Assembly: GCA_036419695.1 (NCBI GenBank)
Contig: CP143946.1
Coordinates: forward strand, 4,892,001-4,956,000
Origin: [Clostridium] symbiosum
GTDB lineage: Bacteria > Bacillota > Clostridia > Lachnospirales > Lachnospiraceae
DNA length: 64,000 nt
Direction: 5' to 3'
Below, piece by piece: positions 15,696 to 24,934 of this stretch. Every line of letters starts with the position of its first letter. The stretch's first letter is position 1. The position numbers were made by a program, and so were the translations under genes. Under the pieces are notes generated by a model. It had not been told where the DNA came from. It saw only the letters and a list, made by a program, of their open reading frames with translations, and ran no database searches.

Positions 15696-17198
15696 TTAAT
15701 AATGAACCGTGAGATGTGAAAAATCCTTCGCCTCATCCTCCAGGATATTCCTCAGAAAGTCGCTTAAGTCGCTGACATAGTCAATCTCGTTCCAATACTG
15801 ATATGCCTTCTCATTCTTAACCTGATCCGTGATCTCAAACATCCTGCCTCCATAGTAATAAACACAGAGCCTTGCATAGAATCTGGCCATCTCATCTATC
15901 TTTTCATCGCTGAAGAACAGTTTGCGCTCCAGCGTATGTTTCCTGAGATCCAGGACCGCATTTCTGTATGTAACCTGGTTTAAAAAGTTTTTACTGAAGG
16001 TTTTAAAATCCGACAAATCCCGGTTTTTATAGGAGTTTCTCTTTGCCCAGCCGTCCACATCCACCGATTTTGCATCATACTGAATGTCGCCGCTGTTCCA
16101 GATTTTCATCACGCCGTACTGGCACGGAGCCATCACAAGGGACCCGGTCACAATTTCACTGATTCCGCTGTCCTCATCCTCTTTATAATGCTGCAGATGA
16201 AGATGGCCGCTGAGATGGAGGCGCACATCGTAATCATAGAGCATGCTTACCAGCTCTTCATTGTGCTCTATCGTACAATTGTCATAGAATTCACGGCTCA
16301 CACCGCTCTGGTCAAACAGATTATGGTGGCTCACCGTGATAACCTGGGCGCCTTCCTCCCAGGCGGCCTCCAGCTGCTTTTCCATCCATTCATATGTCTC
16401 CCTGCGGATCATTCCGCCGACCTGATTGACCGGATCGTACTGGCAGGAATCCAGCATCAGAAGCCAGTAGTAATCATCCAGCTTATACAGATAGCTGAGG
16501 GAAGCCGGATCCCGGTTGTCCGCAGCCACATAACCATAGTCTGCGTAGATGCTGCTAAATTCATCCGCGGTAATTACATCTGTTTTCACGGTACCGTCCG
16601 AGGTGAACTTTCTTGCGTAATGATTATTAATATCATGGTTTCCTGGAATTACAGCCACCTCTATGCCATGCTTTGAAAGCACTTCCAGTTTGTCGGCCAG
16701 CTCCTCATGGCTCTCTTTCTCTCCATTCAGCGTCAGGTCTCCGGTGAGGATAACCAAATCCGGATCCTCCTCGATCACATCGTCGAGGAACGCATCGAGA
16801 ATCTCCCAGCCGTACTGAAGCACACGGCCATCGCTCGACTCCACGGCCGTCATAAAGCTCTGGCATCTGTTTCCGGCCAGTTTTTCCGCCAGATAATGAA
16901 GGTCGGTCGCAACAATCACCTTCTGCTGCACAAATGTATCGCCGTCTCCGGGCAGGGTCTCTTTCGTCTCCTCTTCCCGGCTCCCGGCCTCTGTTTCCTT
17001 CTGTTCCCACGACTCAAAGCTTTCCGTCTCTTCCCGGGACTCTTCCGTCGTCTTCTCTGCTTCCGTGGCCGGCGGTTCCTGGACACTTCCGCTCTCCTCG
17101 GATACGGAAGGCGTGTCCGAAGTCCGGGAGCCGCAGCCTGCCGCCGTTCCGGCAACACACAGGGCGGCCAGGACAGCCATCCATTTTCTGTATCTCAT
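15696..17198 (-). CDS. Lipoprotein calcineurin-like phosphoesterase (paralog 2)
   Basis: 500 residues. A signal peptide ends in the lipobox TAAGC, with Cys22 as the lipidated residue; a Glu/Thr/Ser-rich linker (26-90) follows. Catalytic motifs are D99-x-H101, GD at 153-154, GNHD at 186-189, SHHN and SGHLHLQ. It parallels the protein at 7025-8635 domain by domain, the difference being a lipid anchor instead of a transmembrane anchor. Both would be displayed outside the membrane. It lies 39 bp after the CDF transporter and before the NUDIX gene. Confidence 0.87.
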   Translation of the reverse strand: MRYRKWMAVLAALCVAGTAAGCGSRTSDTPSVSEESGSVQEPPATEAEKTTEESREETESFESWEQKETEAGSREEETKETLPGDGDTFVQQKVIVATDLHYLAEKLAGNRCQSFMTAVESSDGRVLQYGWEILDAFLDDVIEEDPDLVILTGDLTLNGEKESHEELADKLEVLSKHGIEVAVIPGNHDINNHYARKFTSDGTVKTDVITADEFSSIYADYGYVAADNRDPASLSYLYKLDDYYWLLMLDSCQYDPVNQVGGMIRRETYEWMEKQLEAAWEEGAQVITVSHHNLFDQSGVSREFYDNCTIEHNEELVSMLYDYDVRLHLSGHLHLQHYKEDEDSGISEIVTGSLVMAPCQYGVMKIWNSGDIQYDAKSVDVDGWAKRNSYKNRDLSDFKTFSKNFLNQVTYRNAVLDLRKHTLERKLFFSDEKIDEMARFYARLCVYYYGGRMFEITDQVKNEKAYQYWNEIDYVSDLSDFLRNILEDEAKDFSHLTVHY

Positions 17199-17237
17199 CG
17201 TCTTGTCCTTTTCCTTTCATGAATCGTAACGGCAGGT

Positions 17238-18407
17238 CTACAGCACATAACTGTGGTCAATCTCGATTACCGCGTAATAGTTTTCCCACTTTTCCCGGAC
17301 TCTTCTTGTGATTTCATCGGCCACCTCCCGATCCGACAGCTTTAACTGGAACGGAACGACCACATCGAATATCAGGTTCGTATGGGTGGGTCCCTTGACC
17401 ATCCTGAAATCGTGGATGGATAAGTCCCCGTTTATTTCTTTGACCAGCTCCGCCACGCACTGTTTGACGCTCTTGACCTCATCGTCGTTGGTGGCAATGG
17501 GGTCCATGTGGATAACGGCATCGCAGCCCAGCTTCTCTTTTAACTCTTTTTCCGCCTGGTCTATCACATCGTGAAGCTCAAAAATATTTCCATCTCCCGG
17601 AACCTCGCCGTGGAAGGAAATCATCAGCCTGCCCGGTCCGTAATCGTGCACCACCAGATCGTGGATTCCCACGATCTCGCTGTGGGACAGCGCAATGTCC
17701 CGGATCTGGTTGATCAGCTCCTCCTCCGGCGGCTGGCCGAGAAGCGGGCTCAGCGTATCCTTTGCCGCGCTGTAGCCTGCATAGAGGATGAACAGAGCCA
17801 CCATGGCCCCGCACCAGCCATCCACATTCACGCCGGTGAATTTAAGCACCAGCATAGCCAGGAGTACGACGGAGGTAGCCACCGCGTCGCTCAGGCTGTC
17901 CGTGGCCGTCGCCTTCATCGCAGCGGAGTCTATCTGCCTGCCGACAAACCGGTTATAGCTGCACATGTAAAGCTTTACGCACACGGAAACCACCAGAATC
18001 ACGATTGCCGTCATACTCATCTCAACAGGGGCGGGTGACAGGATCTTGGACACAGAAGATTTGGCCAGCTCCACGCCCATCAGGATAATTGCAGCCGAGA
18101 CGGCAAGTCCCGATATGTACTCAATCCTCCCGTGGCCGAAGGGATGCTCGGCGTCCGGCTTCATTCCCGCAAATTTGAACCCGATCAGCGTGATGAGGGA
18201 GGAACCCGCATCCGAAAGGTTATTGAAGGCATCGGCCATAATGGCGATGGAACCGCTTAAAACGCCCGCCAGATATTTTCCGATAAACAGGCAGATATTG
18301 AGCCCGATCCCCACGGAACTGCAAAGCGAGCCGTACATACGTCTCACCGCGGGGTCTTTTATGTTATCGGAGTCCTTTATGAATCGTTTAATCAGAAATT
18401 TAATCAT
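17238..18407 (-). CDS. Cation diffusion facilitator (CDF) metal efflux transporter
   Basis: 389 residues, six predicted helices in the first ~220 residues and a cytosolic C-terminal metal-binding domain. Metal-site signatures are DAFNNLSDAGSSL in helix 2 and HPFGHGRIEYI, with the second site DSLSDAVATS in helix 5. It exports divalent cations (Zn, Co, Mn or Fe) against protons; specificity is not predictable, although the DxxxD-type second site differs from the HxxxD of classic Zn transporters. It is translationally coupled to the GIY-YIG/YaaA gene by a 4-bp overlap. Confidence 0.92.
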   Translation of the reverse strand: MIKFLIKRFIKDSDNIKDPAVRRMYGSLCSSVGIGLNICLFIGKYLAGVLSGSIAIMADAFNNLSDAGSSLITLIGFKFAGMKPDAEHPFGHGRIEYISGLAVSAAIILMGVELAKSSVSKILSPAPVEMSMTAIVILVVSVCVKLYMCSYNRFVGRQIDSAAMKATATDSLSDAVATSVVLLAMLVLKFTGVNVDGWCGAMVALFILYAGYSAAKDTLSPLLGQPPEEELINQIRDIALSHSEIVGIHDLVVHDYGPGRLMISFHGEVPGDGNIFELHDVIDQAEKELKEKLGCDAVIHMDPIATNDDEVKSVKQCVAELVKEINGDLSIHDFRMVKGPTHTNLIFDVVVPFQLKLSDREVADEITRRVREKWENYYAVIEIDHSYVL

Positions 18408-19411
18408 TGCTCAACCTCGTTCTTTAAAAATACGAACCGGCTCCCATCGGACAATTCCGGTGTATAGGAAAAACCGAGACGGTCAAACTCTTTTACCGTC
18501 TCAAATCCCATGGCATTGTGTTCTGCCAGAAAGCGGACCATCTCACCTCTGGCCATCTTTGCCTCCGTCGCCTTTACTTTAATCTTCCCGTCTTTCATGG
18601 TTCCGAATATACAGGTGGCAAACTCGTCCTCCGGCTTCAGCCACGGTTCCACGGCGCTGCTGTACTCTTTCGATGCCAGATTGAGGACTTTCACGCGTCC
18701 CGCGCCCTTCTCCGGGCGGTACAGCTCCCGGTAAAGCTCGTCCTTCCAGTAGCCGTAAAGGTCCTTTGCTCCCCCCACAGGGAGTTTGGCCTGCATCTCC
18801 AGGCGGTACGGCACAACGGCGTCGTCGGCCCTTAAAATACCGTAAAAACCGCTCAGGATACGCAGATGACGGCATATGTACTCCCACTGGGCCTCAGAAA
18901 ATATCTGAGGCGCCATATATTGATACTGGATTCCCACATAGGAGAGCGCCGCCGGCGTCATATTTCTTCTCAGATCCATATCACGGTAGCGCAGATAGTT
19001 CTGATGGGTGATTGCGTCATTAGCCGAAAACAGTTTCTTAAGCTCAGGCTCCGTAAAGGACTGCAGCTTCTCTTTCAGCACCTCCGTCTTCTCTATCAGC
19101 ACAGGCATATTTTTCCAGGGCAGCTCATCCGCCTTAACCTGCATTTTCTTTGCCGGGGATATAATAATGCGAAGCTCTGCAGCCAGAGCTTCTTTTTCTC
19201 TCTTTGTCATCTTTTTAATTGCCGCCTCCCGCTTCATGGCTTCCTCTTTTGTTTCCCAGGCCTCATAATAGGCCAGCGTGACCGGCCGCCTGCTCTTCGT
19301 ATATTTGGCACCTTTTCCCGCGTTATGTGTCTTCAGCCGCTCCTCCAGATGGTTTGTCCACCCGCAGTAGAGCGACGAATCGGAACATCGCAGAAGGTAT
19401 GTGTAATTCAT
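18404..19411 (-). CDS. yaaA: GIY-YIG nuclease domain fused to YaaA peroxide-stress protein
   Basis: 335 residues. Two ATGs (19414 and 19411) follow GGAGGAAG; the second has better spacing. Residues 1-80 are a UPF0213-type GIY-YIG domain (YTYLLRCSDSSLYCGWTNHLEERLKTHN, then GAKYT). Residues 81-335 start with RIIISPAKKM, the canonical N-terminus of YaaA, and continue through LYGYWKD and VKVLNLASKEYSSAV. YaaA binds DNA and lowers free iron during peroxide stress; GIY-YIG domains cut or bind branched DNA. The usual genes are separate; here they are one uninterrupted frame. Coupled to the CDF gene, it suggests a metal/oxidative-stress unit. Confidence 0.88.
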   Translation of the reverse strand: MNYTYLLRCSDSSLYCGWTNHLEERLKTHNAGKGAKYTKSRRPVTLAYYEAWETKEEAMKREAAIKKMTKREKEALAAELRIIISPAKKMQVKADELPWKNMPVLIEKTEVLKEKLQSFTEPELKKLFSANDAITHQNYLRYRDMDLRRNMTPAALSYVGIQYQYMAPQIFSEAQWEYICRHLRILSGFYGILRADDAVVPYRLEMQAKLPVGGAKDLYGYWKDELYRELYRPEKGAGRVKVLNLASKEYSSAVEPWLKPEDEFATCIFGTMKDGKIKVKATEAKMARGEMVRFLAEHNAMGFETVKEFDRLGFSYTPELSDGSRFVFLKNEVEQ

Positions 19412-19605
19412 CATCTTCCTCCAAGGGGGTATGTAAACGGTAACAACACCTTGCAATGTGCCGTTACCGTCCAAAGCCCCGGGATGCCTTTCGGCAGTTC
19501 CACTTTAGAGCCTTGTATCTATCTAAAGCATCGGCCGGATGCGCTACTCTCTTCCTCTGCTTTGGCTATAATCTATTATATGGATTTTCTCCTGAAATGC
19601 AACTT

Positions 19606-21465
19606 TCATTCCGGCATTTTTTTCCGGCTGTCAAAATACAGGAAGTTGTCAATGCTGTCCAGTATGTCGGAAAACTCCTCCCTGGGAGCCAGTTCGATAT
19701 ACTGTTTCAGCATCTGTTTTTCCTTCTTCTTATAGCGTCCGTAGAAAATGTCGTAGAGGTTGTGGCCTCTCATATGAATTTTAAAAAGCTCCATATTATT
19801 TTTTATATCTTCTTCCGATTCCGGAGTCCGTCCCAGCGCACTGACAAACTTTCTGCCCGAACGAAGCCGACCGAGATATTCTGTCCACTTCTGCCAAAGA
19901 ATATGATAAAATTCTTCCTCCGATTTCACAATTCCGATTTTTGCCATGATTTCCGGATTGAGGAAGTAATTTTCAAAGGAATAATATTTCAGAATCAGGA
20001 CGTTTTTCCGTCTTACCCTCGGCAGGCGGTCCACATCCCTCAGGTTCTGCTCATCATAATAACGGCACAGTTCTCCGGCCAGCTCCTCCGGATCCTTTCC
20101 GTCCCCATCCCGGATCATCAGGAACTGATCTTTTAAATAAACCTGGTTCATATATTTTAAATTGGCGTATGTCTTGATATTGGTACAGCTGTTTGTCGTT
20201 ATGATGGCAATCCTCGAAAGGTTCCCTTCCCTGTCGTGAACCTCGGAATAATATTTTTCCAAAAGCAGTGGAAGGCGGCTCTTGTCCTGTTTCCCTTCCA
20301 CGATAAATACAAAGTCTACATTCAGCGCGTCGGCCGCCCCATAACCGAGATCATCAAGGATTTCCCCGATGTCCGTATTCTGGCGGAGCACGGAGTAATA
20401 CTCGCTGTCCAGCACCACCTGCCGGATCTGGCCGTTGGTGAAATTCAGCAGTAACTGGGGAGAATGGGTACTGAACACAACCTGGTTTTTCTTGGAGAGC
20501 CTGTAAAGTATCTCACTCGACACCTTCTGAAGCTGCGGGTGCAGAAACAGTTCGGGATATTCCACAATGACAATGCTCGGTATCCGGTTCTCCCCCTCGA
20601 TATAAGTCTCCAGCAGGGACAGCATATAAATGCTCCGCATACCTTTTCCCATATGTTCAACCGTATCCACCTCGCCGCGATCGTTGTTGTAGGTCTTCAC
20701 CTCAATCTGGAACATCCTGTCGATATCACAGCGCAGCTCATAGAGGATATCGTCGTATCCCCCGTTTTTGTGGAAGTTCTCATTGATCCGCTCCACGAGG
20801 TCCCCCATGTTGGACTGATACAGCTTGTATTCGAGAAGTTTCCTCGTCTCGGCGGCATCGAGATCCTCGGGTTTCTTCTTGTTAATCAGGCCAATGCACT
20901 GAAAACAATGCCTGCATTCCTTGGCTCCATCAAAAAGGCAGCGGCCGGAACGGAGCTGATTCATCATCCTGTTGTCCTGAAACAGCAGGAGATCGTTCTG
21001 GAACATCTGCAGATCTCTTGCCGTGTTGATATAGTGAATCCTCGGAAGAACTTCCCGGATGCAGGGATTATCCTTTTTAAATCCGTCCGTATAGCGGACT
21101 TTCCCCTCGTAATTGGCGGTGTAGGTAAATTCCAGCAAATCCCCTTTGCAAGACGGCAGTTTCCTGTAAAATTCCTTCTCCCACACCTCATAGCGCTTAT
21201 AGCGGCTCACGATACCGGCCTGGTGCATCATCCTGCGGTCTTCATCCGTAATCTGCAGGGTCACTTCGATTTCCACATTCTGCTTTGCCTCATTAAAATC
21301 AGCTTTCGAAAGCTCTTCCACTCCCGCCATGACGCGGATTGCGTCCAGAACGGAGGTTTTCCCCGTATTGTTCTTTCCCACCAGAATCAGGGCATTCTCC
21401 ATGTCCCGGATCTCCATGTCCCGGATTACTTTATAGTTTTTGATTCTGAGACGTATAAACTGCAT
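19606..21465 (-). CDS. OLD-family ATP-dependent nuclease (ABC ATPase + TOPRIM)
   Basis: 619 residues from ATG 21465, which has AGGAGG six bases upstream (the frame continues 13 codons further without an RBS). Walker A GKNNTGKT (30-37), Walker B IVIVEYPELFLHP (298-310), the switch-His segment FSTHSPQLL (331-339), then a TOPRIM domain with E390 in FIVEGKQDK and D453-x-D455 in IRDGDG. This is the OLD/RecF-like architecture of GajA and P2 Old, DNA nucleases that act in phage defence. An insertion at 176-190 holds four cysteines (C176, C184, C187, C190), possibly a zinc site. No UvrD-like GajB partner is adjacent. It appears to stand alone. Confidence 0.87.
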   Translation of the reverse strand: MQFIRLRIKNYKVIRDMEIRDMENALILVGKNNTGKTSVLDAIRVMAGVEELSKADFNEAKQNVEIEVTLQITDEDRRMMHQAGIVSRYKRYEVWEKEFYRKLPSCKGDLLEFTYTANYEGKVRYTDGFKKDNPCIREVLPRIHYINTARDLQMFQNDLLLFQDNRMMNQLRSGRCLFDGAKECRHCFQCIGLINKKKPEDLDAAETRKLLEYKLYQSNMGDLVERINENFHKNGGYDDILYELRCDIDRMFQIEVKTYNNDRGEVDTVEHMGKGMRSIYMLSLLETYIEGENRIPSIVIVEYPELFLHPQLQKVSSEILYRLSKKNQVVFSTHSPQLLLNFTNGQIRQVVLDSEYYSVLRQNTDIGEILDDLGYGAADALNVDFVFIVEGKQDKSRLPLLLEKYYSEVHDREGNLSRIAIITTNSCTNIKTYANLKYMNQVYLKDQFLMIRDGDGKDPEELAGELCRYYDEQNLRDVDRLPRVRRKNVLILKYYSFENYFLNPEIMAKIGIVKSEEEFYHILWQKWTEYLGRLRSGRKFVSALGRTPESEEDIKNNMELFKIHMRGHNLYDIFYGRYKKKEKQMLKQYIELAPREEFSDILDSIDNFLYFDSRKKMPE

Positions 21466-21491
21466 GATCTGCCTCCTTTCGGCCGTTTTAC

Positions 21492-21530
21492 CGTTATTGT
21501 CCACAGCTCAATGCGGTATGGACAGTAACG
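21492..21530. repeat. Palindrome with CGTTACTGT-type ends
   Basis: CGTTATTGTCCA (21492-21503) pairs with TGGACAGTAACG (21519-21530), 11 of 12 positions, just upstream of the OLD gene start. A similar end sequence (GTGAACAGTAACT) occurs at 40045-40057, so it may belong to a small dispersed family. Confidence 0.6.
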
Positions 21531-21681
21531 TATTTCCCGCTGCCGTGCAGCCTCCCAAACATATAAACAGTTATGCTTTAGTATACTCTAAGCCGGGCAG
21601 GTTCGCAATGAGCTTTGAACAGAAAAAGGCGGCGGAACCATCCGATCCCTGCCGCCCGCCCGGTTTTTGCCGGGAATCCTG

Positions 21682-23238
21682 CTACTGAACTTCTTTTATA
21701 AGCACCAGCTTTTCCCCTGGCCGAATCTCATCCTCCGTCAAACCGTTCGTTTCCTTGATGTTTTCCACAGTGGTATGGAATTTCTTCGCGATTTTCCACA
21801 GTGAATCCCCAGGCTGCACAATGTAACCCACAATGCCCGGCATCTGCTGGAGCTTCTTCATATCCAGCGGCTCCACCTTCACGCCCGTGACCACAGGCTC
21901 GCATACCGGCTGCAGCACCAGCAGATCGGCGGCAATCACCGCCTTCACTTCCACAGAATCCCCTCCCAGCATCACGGCCGTAAGCTGTTCCAGTCCAAGG
22001 TTCATCTGCCAGATGCTGTCCGCATTAATGCCGTCGGCCTCCGCCACGCAGTGGAACGGTACAATCTCTGTCGTTGCTCCCACCGGCTCCGTGTCGTCGT
22101 CGGTTAAGTACAGCAGGCTCACTTCCAAAACACCTTCGATATGAAGTCCGTCCTCCCTCGGCTCCGCCTCATCCAGCTTCACGCTGCCGCTGCTATGGCA
22201 GATTTGAAGAATCCGGTCCGGTTTGCTGATTTTAAGCTGCTCCGCTACCTTGCATTTGCAGATGTTCCTTGTCAGCAGCCGGTCGAAACAGGCTTCCCCG
22301 CCATCCAGTATCAGCTCCCGGTTGGTAGAGTAAAGATCACTTAAGAGCTCCACATTTTCTTCCATGTAGAGTTTCATATCCAGTTCCAGGACGGCATCGA
22401 GCTCAAAATCACGCATTTCCCCGTCGTAATCCGGCTTCATCTCGATTCCCCGGTGCAGGATCCTGACGCCGATGGCCGGAACCATATTCTCCTCCGCCTC
22501 CGCAAGCTCCACATCGCCCGAAAACGGGATGCTCTCCTCCAGCCACTGAACCGGCGTATGCTCCCCTTCCCCGGCATAGATGATAAATACCATCAGCTCC
22601 CCTTCCAGATGGATATTTCCGTCCATGGGGCGGCAGGTGACGCCTCTTAACCGCATCTCATTCCACAGGATGCTTTCGATGTTCGGTTTATTGCCCGAAA
22701 CCTGGATATCCTCCTTGATCCGGTATGTATCCTTTCTCCTGACCGCGATTGCCGCCACGTCGATACTTCTCTTTAATACCTCCACCTCTTCATCATCCGT
22801 CTCAATGTCCACGGCTGCCTCCGCATCGTACAGATTCTCCACCCGCACCTCCAGAGTCACGACTGCCTTGATGCTTAGTTTTCTGGAATTGATCATGCTG
22901 GTGTTCAGATCTTCAAGCGTCCAGGATACCTGGGTATAGTCGTGCTCATCCAGATCCGGCACATTGACCGTCTCATCGAACGGCACCTCTCCTCCCAGCG
23001 CCTGAAGCCCTCCTTCTGCTTTTCTGTACAGCACACGGAAAGCCAGTTTTCCCTTAATCAGAACCTTATCGCCCTGGGTTCTCGATGATTCAATCTGGAT
23101 CTCGCCGTTATCCAGAAGGACCTGGGATACGTCGTCCATGGTGTCCGGAACGATAAAATCGTCGTCCAGAGTGATCTGGGATACCGCGCTTCCTTTCTGT
23201 CTGTTCATATGTATATTTTTCTTAATCAGCTCCATCAT
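21682..23238 (-). CDS. SPOCS (DUF3794) and LysM domain protein
   Basis: 518 residues from ATG 23238 (next ATG at 23235), after AGGTG; a GTG at 23250 is possible. Three DUF3794/SPOCS-like domains can be followed (e.g. FIVPDTMDDVSQVLLDNGEIQIE, later CRPMDGNIHLEGELMVFIIY, later LQICHSSGSVKLDEAEPREDGLHIEGVLEVSLLYL). A C-terminal LysM (YIVQPGDSLWKIAKKFHTTV) occupies the last ~48 residues. This architecture is found in spore-forming Clostridia, where it is linked to spore coat or cortex assembly (SafA/SpoVID-like role). It supports a sporulating host. Monocistronic. Confidence 0.9.
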   Translation of the reverse strand: MMELIKKNIHMNRQKGSAVSQITLDDDFIVPDTMDDVSQVLLDNGEIQIESSRTQGDKVLIKGKLAFRVLYRKAEGGLQALGGEVPFDETVNVPDLDEHDYTQVSWTLEDLNTSMINSRKLSIKAVVTLEVRVENLYDAEAAVDIETDDEEVEVLKRSIDVAAIAVRRKDTYRIKEDIQVSGNKPNIESILWNEMRLRGVTCRPMDGNIHLEGELMVFIIYAGEGEHTPVQWLEESIPFSGDVELAEAEENMVPAIGVRILHRGIEMKPDYDGEMRDFELDAVLELDMKLYMEENVELLSDLYSTNRELILDGGEACFDRLLTRNICKCKVAEQLKISKPDRILQICHSSGSVKLDEAEPREDGLHIEGVLEVSLLYLTDDDTEPVGATTEIVPFHCVAEADGINADSIWQMNLGLEQLTAVMLGGDSVEVKAVIAADLLVLQPVCEPVVTGVKVEPLDMKKLQQMPGIVGYIVQPGDSLWKIAKKFHTTVENIKETNGLTEDEIRPGEKLVLIKEVQ

Positions 23239-23352
23239 TAATGATCGCACCTGCCCTTTCCATATCTACAACTTTATGAAAGTTTATGCGGACAGACGTG
23301 ACATTATTCCAAACAGAAGGGGATGATATTCAAAACCCGGAAGAGGGGCACC

Positions 23353-23381
23353 TTGAATTCCTTAATGAATTATCATATAAT
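23353..23381 (+). promoter_or_regulatory. Sigma-A promoter for the regulator at 23429
   Basis: TTGAAT (23353-23358), 17-bp spacer, TATAAT (23376-23381), about 48 bp before the ATG. The start codon itself has only a weak RBS (GGAG at 23414). Confidence 0.75.
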
Positions 23382-23428
23382 GAACTGGTCATGATCTGGA
23401 ATTATTCAAAAAATGGAGAAAATAAAAT

Positions 23429-24775
23429 ATGAGTTACAAAATTATGCTGCTTCTAAAGCCGCGTATCAAAAAATATTGTGAACAAATCCTGGGGAGCTCC
23501 CGGGATGATGTAGATATTACCTACAGAGAATATAATGAGTTCAGCGAACTGATCTCCATATTTCTTGAATCTAAAACTCTGTACGACGGTTTTATTACCA
23601 GCGGATATATCCCCTGGCTCACACTAAAGCATTATATTCCGAACGGTGAAAACATTCCGACTGCATGTTTTGACATAGAAGTAGAACATGTCTATCAAAT
23701 GCTGCTGAAATTAATGCTGTTAAACGAGCAGACGGATGTTAACAGGATTGGCATTGATTTCCTGGAAGACGGCTATACTCTCCGCGAAGCTCTGACGGAG
23801 GAAAAGCTGGCGGTCATGGCGGATTGTTTTTGCAAGAAGCTGGAAGAAAGCCGTCCGGATGAGATGGAGCAACGAGAAGAAGAACTGCTGGAAAAATATA
23901 AAAACAGACTTGAATGCCATGAACTTGATCTGATTCTTACACAATTTCACAGCGTCCTGAAGCTGGGTGAACAGTATGGGGTTGCTTCTTATTATGTAAA
24001 CCCCAGTATCAAAGAACTCACCCGCACCTTTTCCGCATTAAGGCAGAAGATGGAGATGAAACGGATGAAAGAAAATATCTCCGGCGCCATCGTAATCCTG
24101 CCCATGGAGAAGGAAACCTGGGATATCGCCAATGAGGAGAGAGAACGCTGCCTGTTTCAGCTTAAGCAGGCGGTCATGATGCTCAACAAACGCTACATGA
24201 ACAGTTTAATCCTTAAAGAGGGTTATAACGGCTACGAAATTTACACCAACTCCATGCTGATCAAAAAAATGACGGATAACTGTACTTCCTGTGGTGTCCG
24301 CCCGTTGCTAATACAGGAGATGAACTTTAAAGGCGTTATCAGCTATGGTATCGGCACCACAATGAATCAGGCACGAATGAATGCCTGGGAGGCTGCCGCC
24401 TACGGTAAAAAAGTGCTCGGTAAAGAGCAGGGCAGTTTTTTAATGGACGAAAACGAAAATATGTTTCTTCTGGATGCCTCTCCAGAAGAAATAGCCACCC
24501 AGCCTGCTGAATCCAGCAAATACTTAAGGGAGGTTGCCAGTAACGTCCGCCTTTCCGTTGAGACCATTTCAAAATTGGCCTCGATGATACGGCTAGAGGG
24601 TTCTGATGAAGTGACCGCCGCCCAAATTGTAAAAAGTCTGGGCATTTCCCCCAGAACTGCGAGTAAGATCCTGACCAACCTCCTTCAATATGGCTATGCA
24701 GATATGATAGGGCAGGAAAGCCTCGGTGGCAAGGGACGCCCGGTCAAGCATTACCGGCTGAAAATCACAGTATAA
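23429..24775 (+). CDS. Transcriptional regulator with PrpR-N-like sensor and C-terminal winged helix
   Basis: 448 residues. Residues ~1-140 resemble a PrpR-N-type sensory domain (YREYNEFSELISIFLESKTLYDGFITSGY). A middle part (~220-350) ending GVISYGIGTTMNQARMNAWEAAAYGK has the look of a degenerate nucleotidyl-cyclase/GGDEF-like fold. The last ~90 residues form a winged helix (EVTAAQIVKSLGISPRTASKILTNL and a GKGRPVKHYRL wing). It is convergent with the amidohydrolase/transport operon at 24935-30409 and is the likely regulator of that operon by position. The exact family is uncertain. Confidence 0.7.
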   Translation: MSYKIMLLLKPRIKKYCEQILGSSRDDVDITYREYNEFSELISIFLESKTLYDGFITSGYIPWLTLKHYIPNGENIPTACFDIEVEHVYQMLLKLMLLNEQTDVNRIGIDFLEDGYTLREALTEEKLAVMADCFCKKLEESRPDEMEQREEELLEKYKNRLECHELDLILTQFHSVLKLGEQYGVASYYVNPSIKELTRTFSALRQKMEMKRMKENISGAIVILPMEKETWDIANEERERCLFQLKQAVMMLNKRYMNSLILKEGYNGYEIYTNSMLIKKMTDNCTSCGVRPLLIQEMNFKGVISYGIGTTMNQARMNAWEAAAYGKKVLGKEQGSFLMDENENMFLLDASPEEIATQPAESSKYLREVASNVRLSVETISKLASMIRLEGSDEVTAAQIVKSLGISPRTASKILTNLLQYGYADMIGQESLGGKGRPVKHYRLKITV

Positions 24776-24834
24776 AACAGGCGGCAGTGTCAAGGTAAAA
24801 GTTTTTCTTTATACCTGGGCTCTGCCGCCTGTTT
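24776..24834. terminator. Terminator between convergent genes
   Basis: AACAGGCGGCAG (24776-24787) pairs with CTGCCGCCTGTT (24822-24833) around an AT-rich loop containing a T-run. It lies right after the regulator stop and faces the end of the M20 gene. Confidence 0.75.
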
Positions 24835-24934
24835 CAAATTAAGATCCTCAATTGTGGGATTATCGCGAATCTTAACAGGAGGTAAGTTACTGTTCTTTCT
24901 GCGCTCCGTATTGCGCTTCCCGATGTATAATAAC

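Noticed and set aside
20464..21528. 354-residue plus-strand open frame
   Set aside because: Antisense to the OLD-family nuclease, which has full ATPase and TOPRIM motifs and a strong RBS.
19606..23238. Gabija or Thoeris-type defence operon around the OLD nuclease
   Set aside because: The neighbours are a SPOCS/LysM sporulation-type protein and the GIY-YIG/YaaA fusion; there is no UvrD-like, TIR or SIR2 gene.
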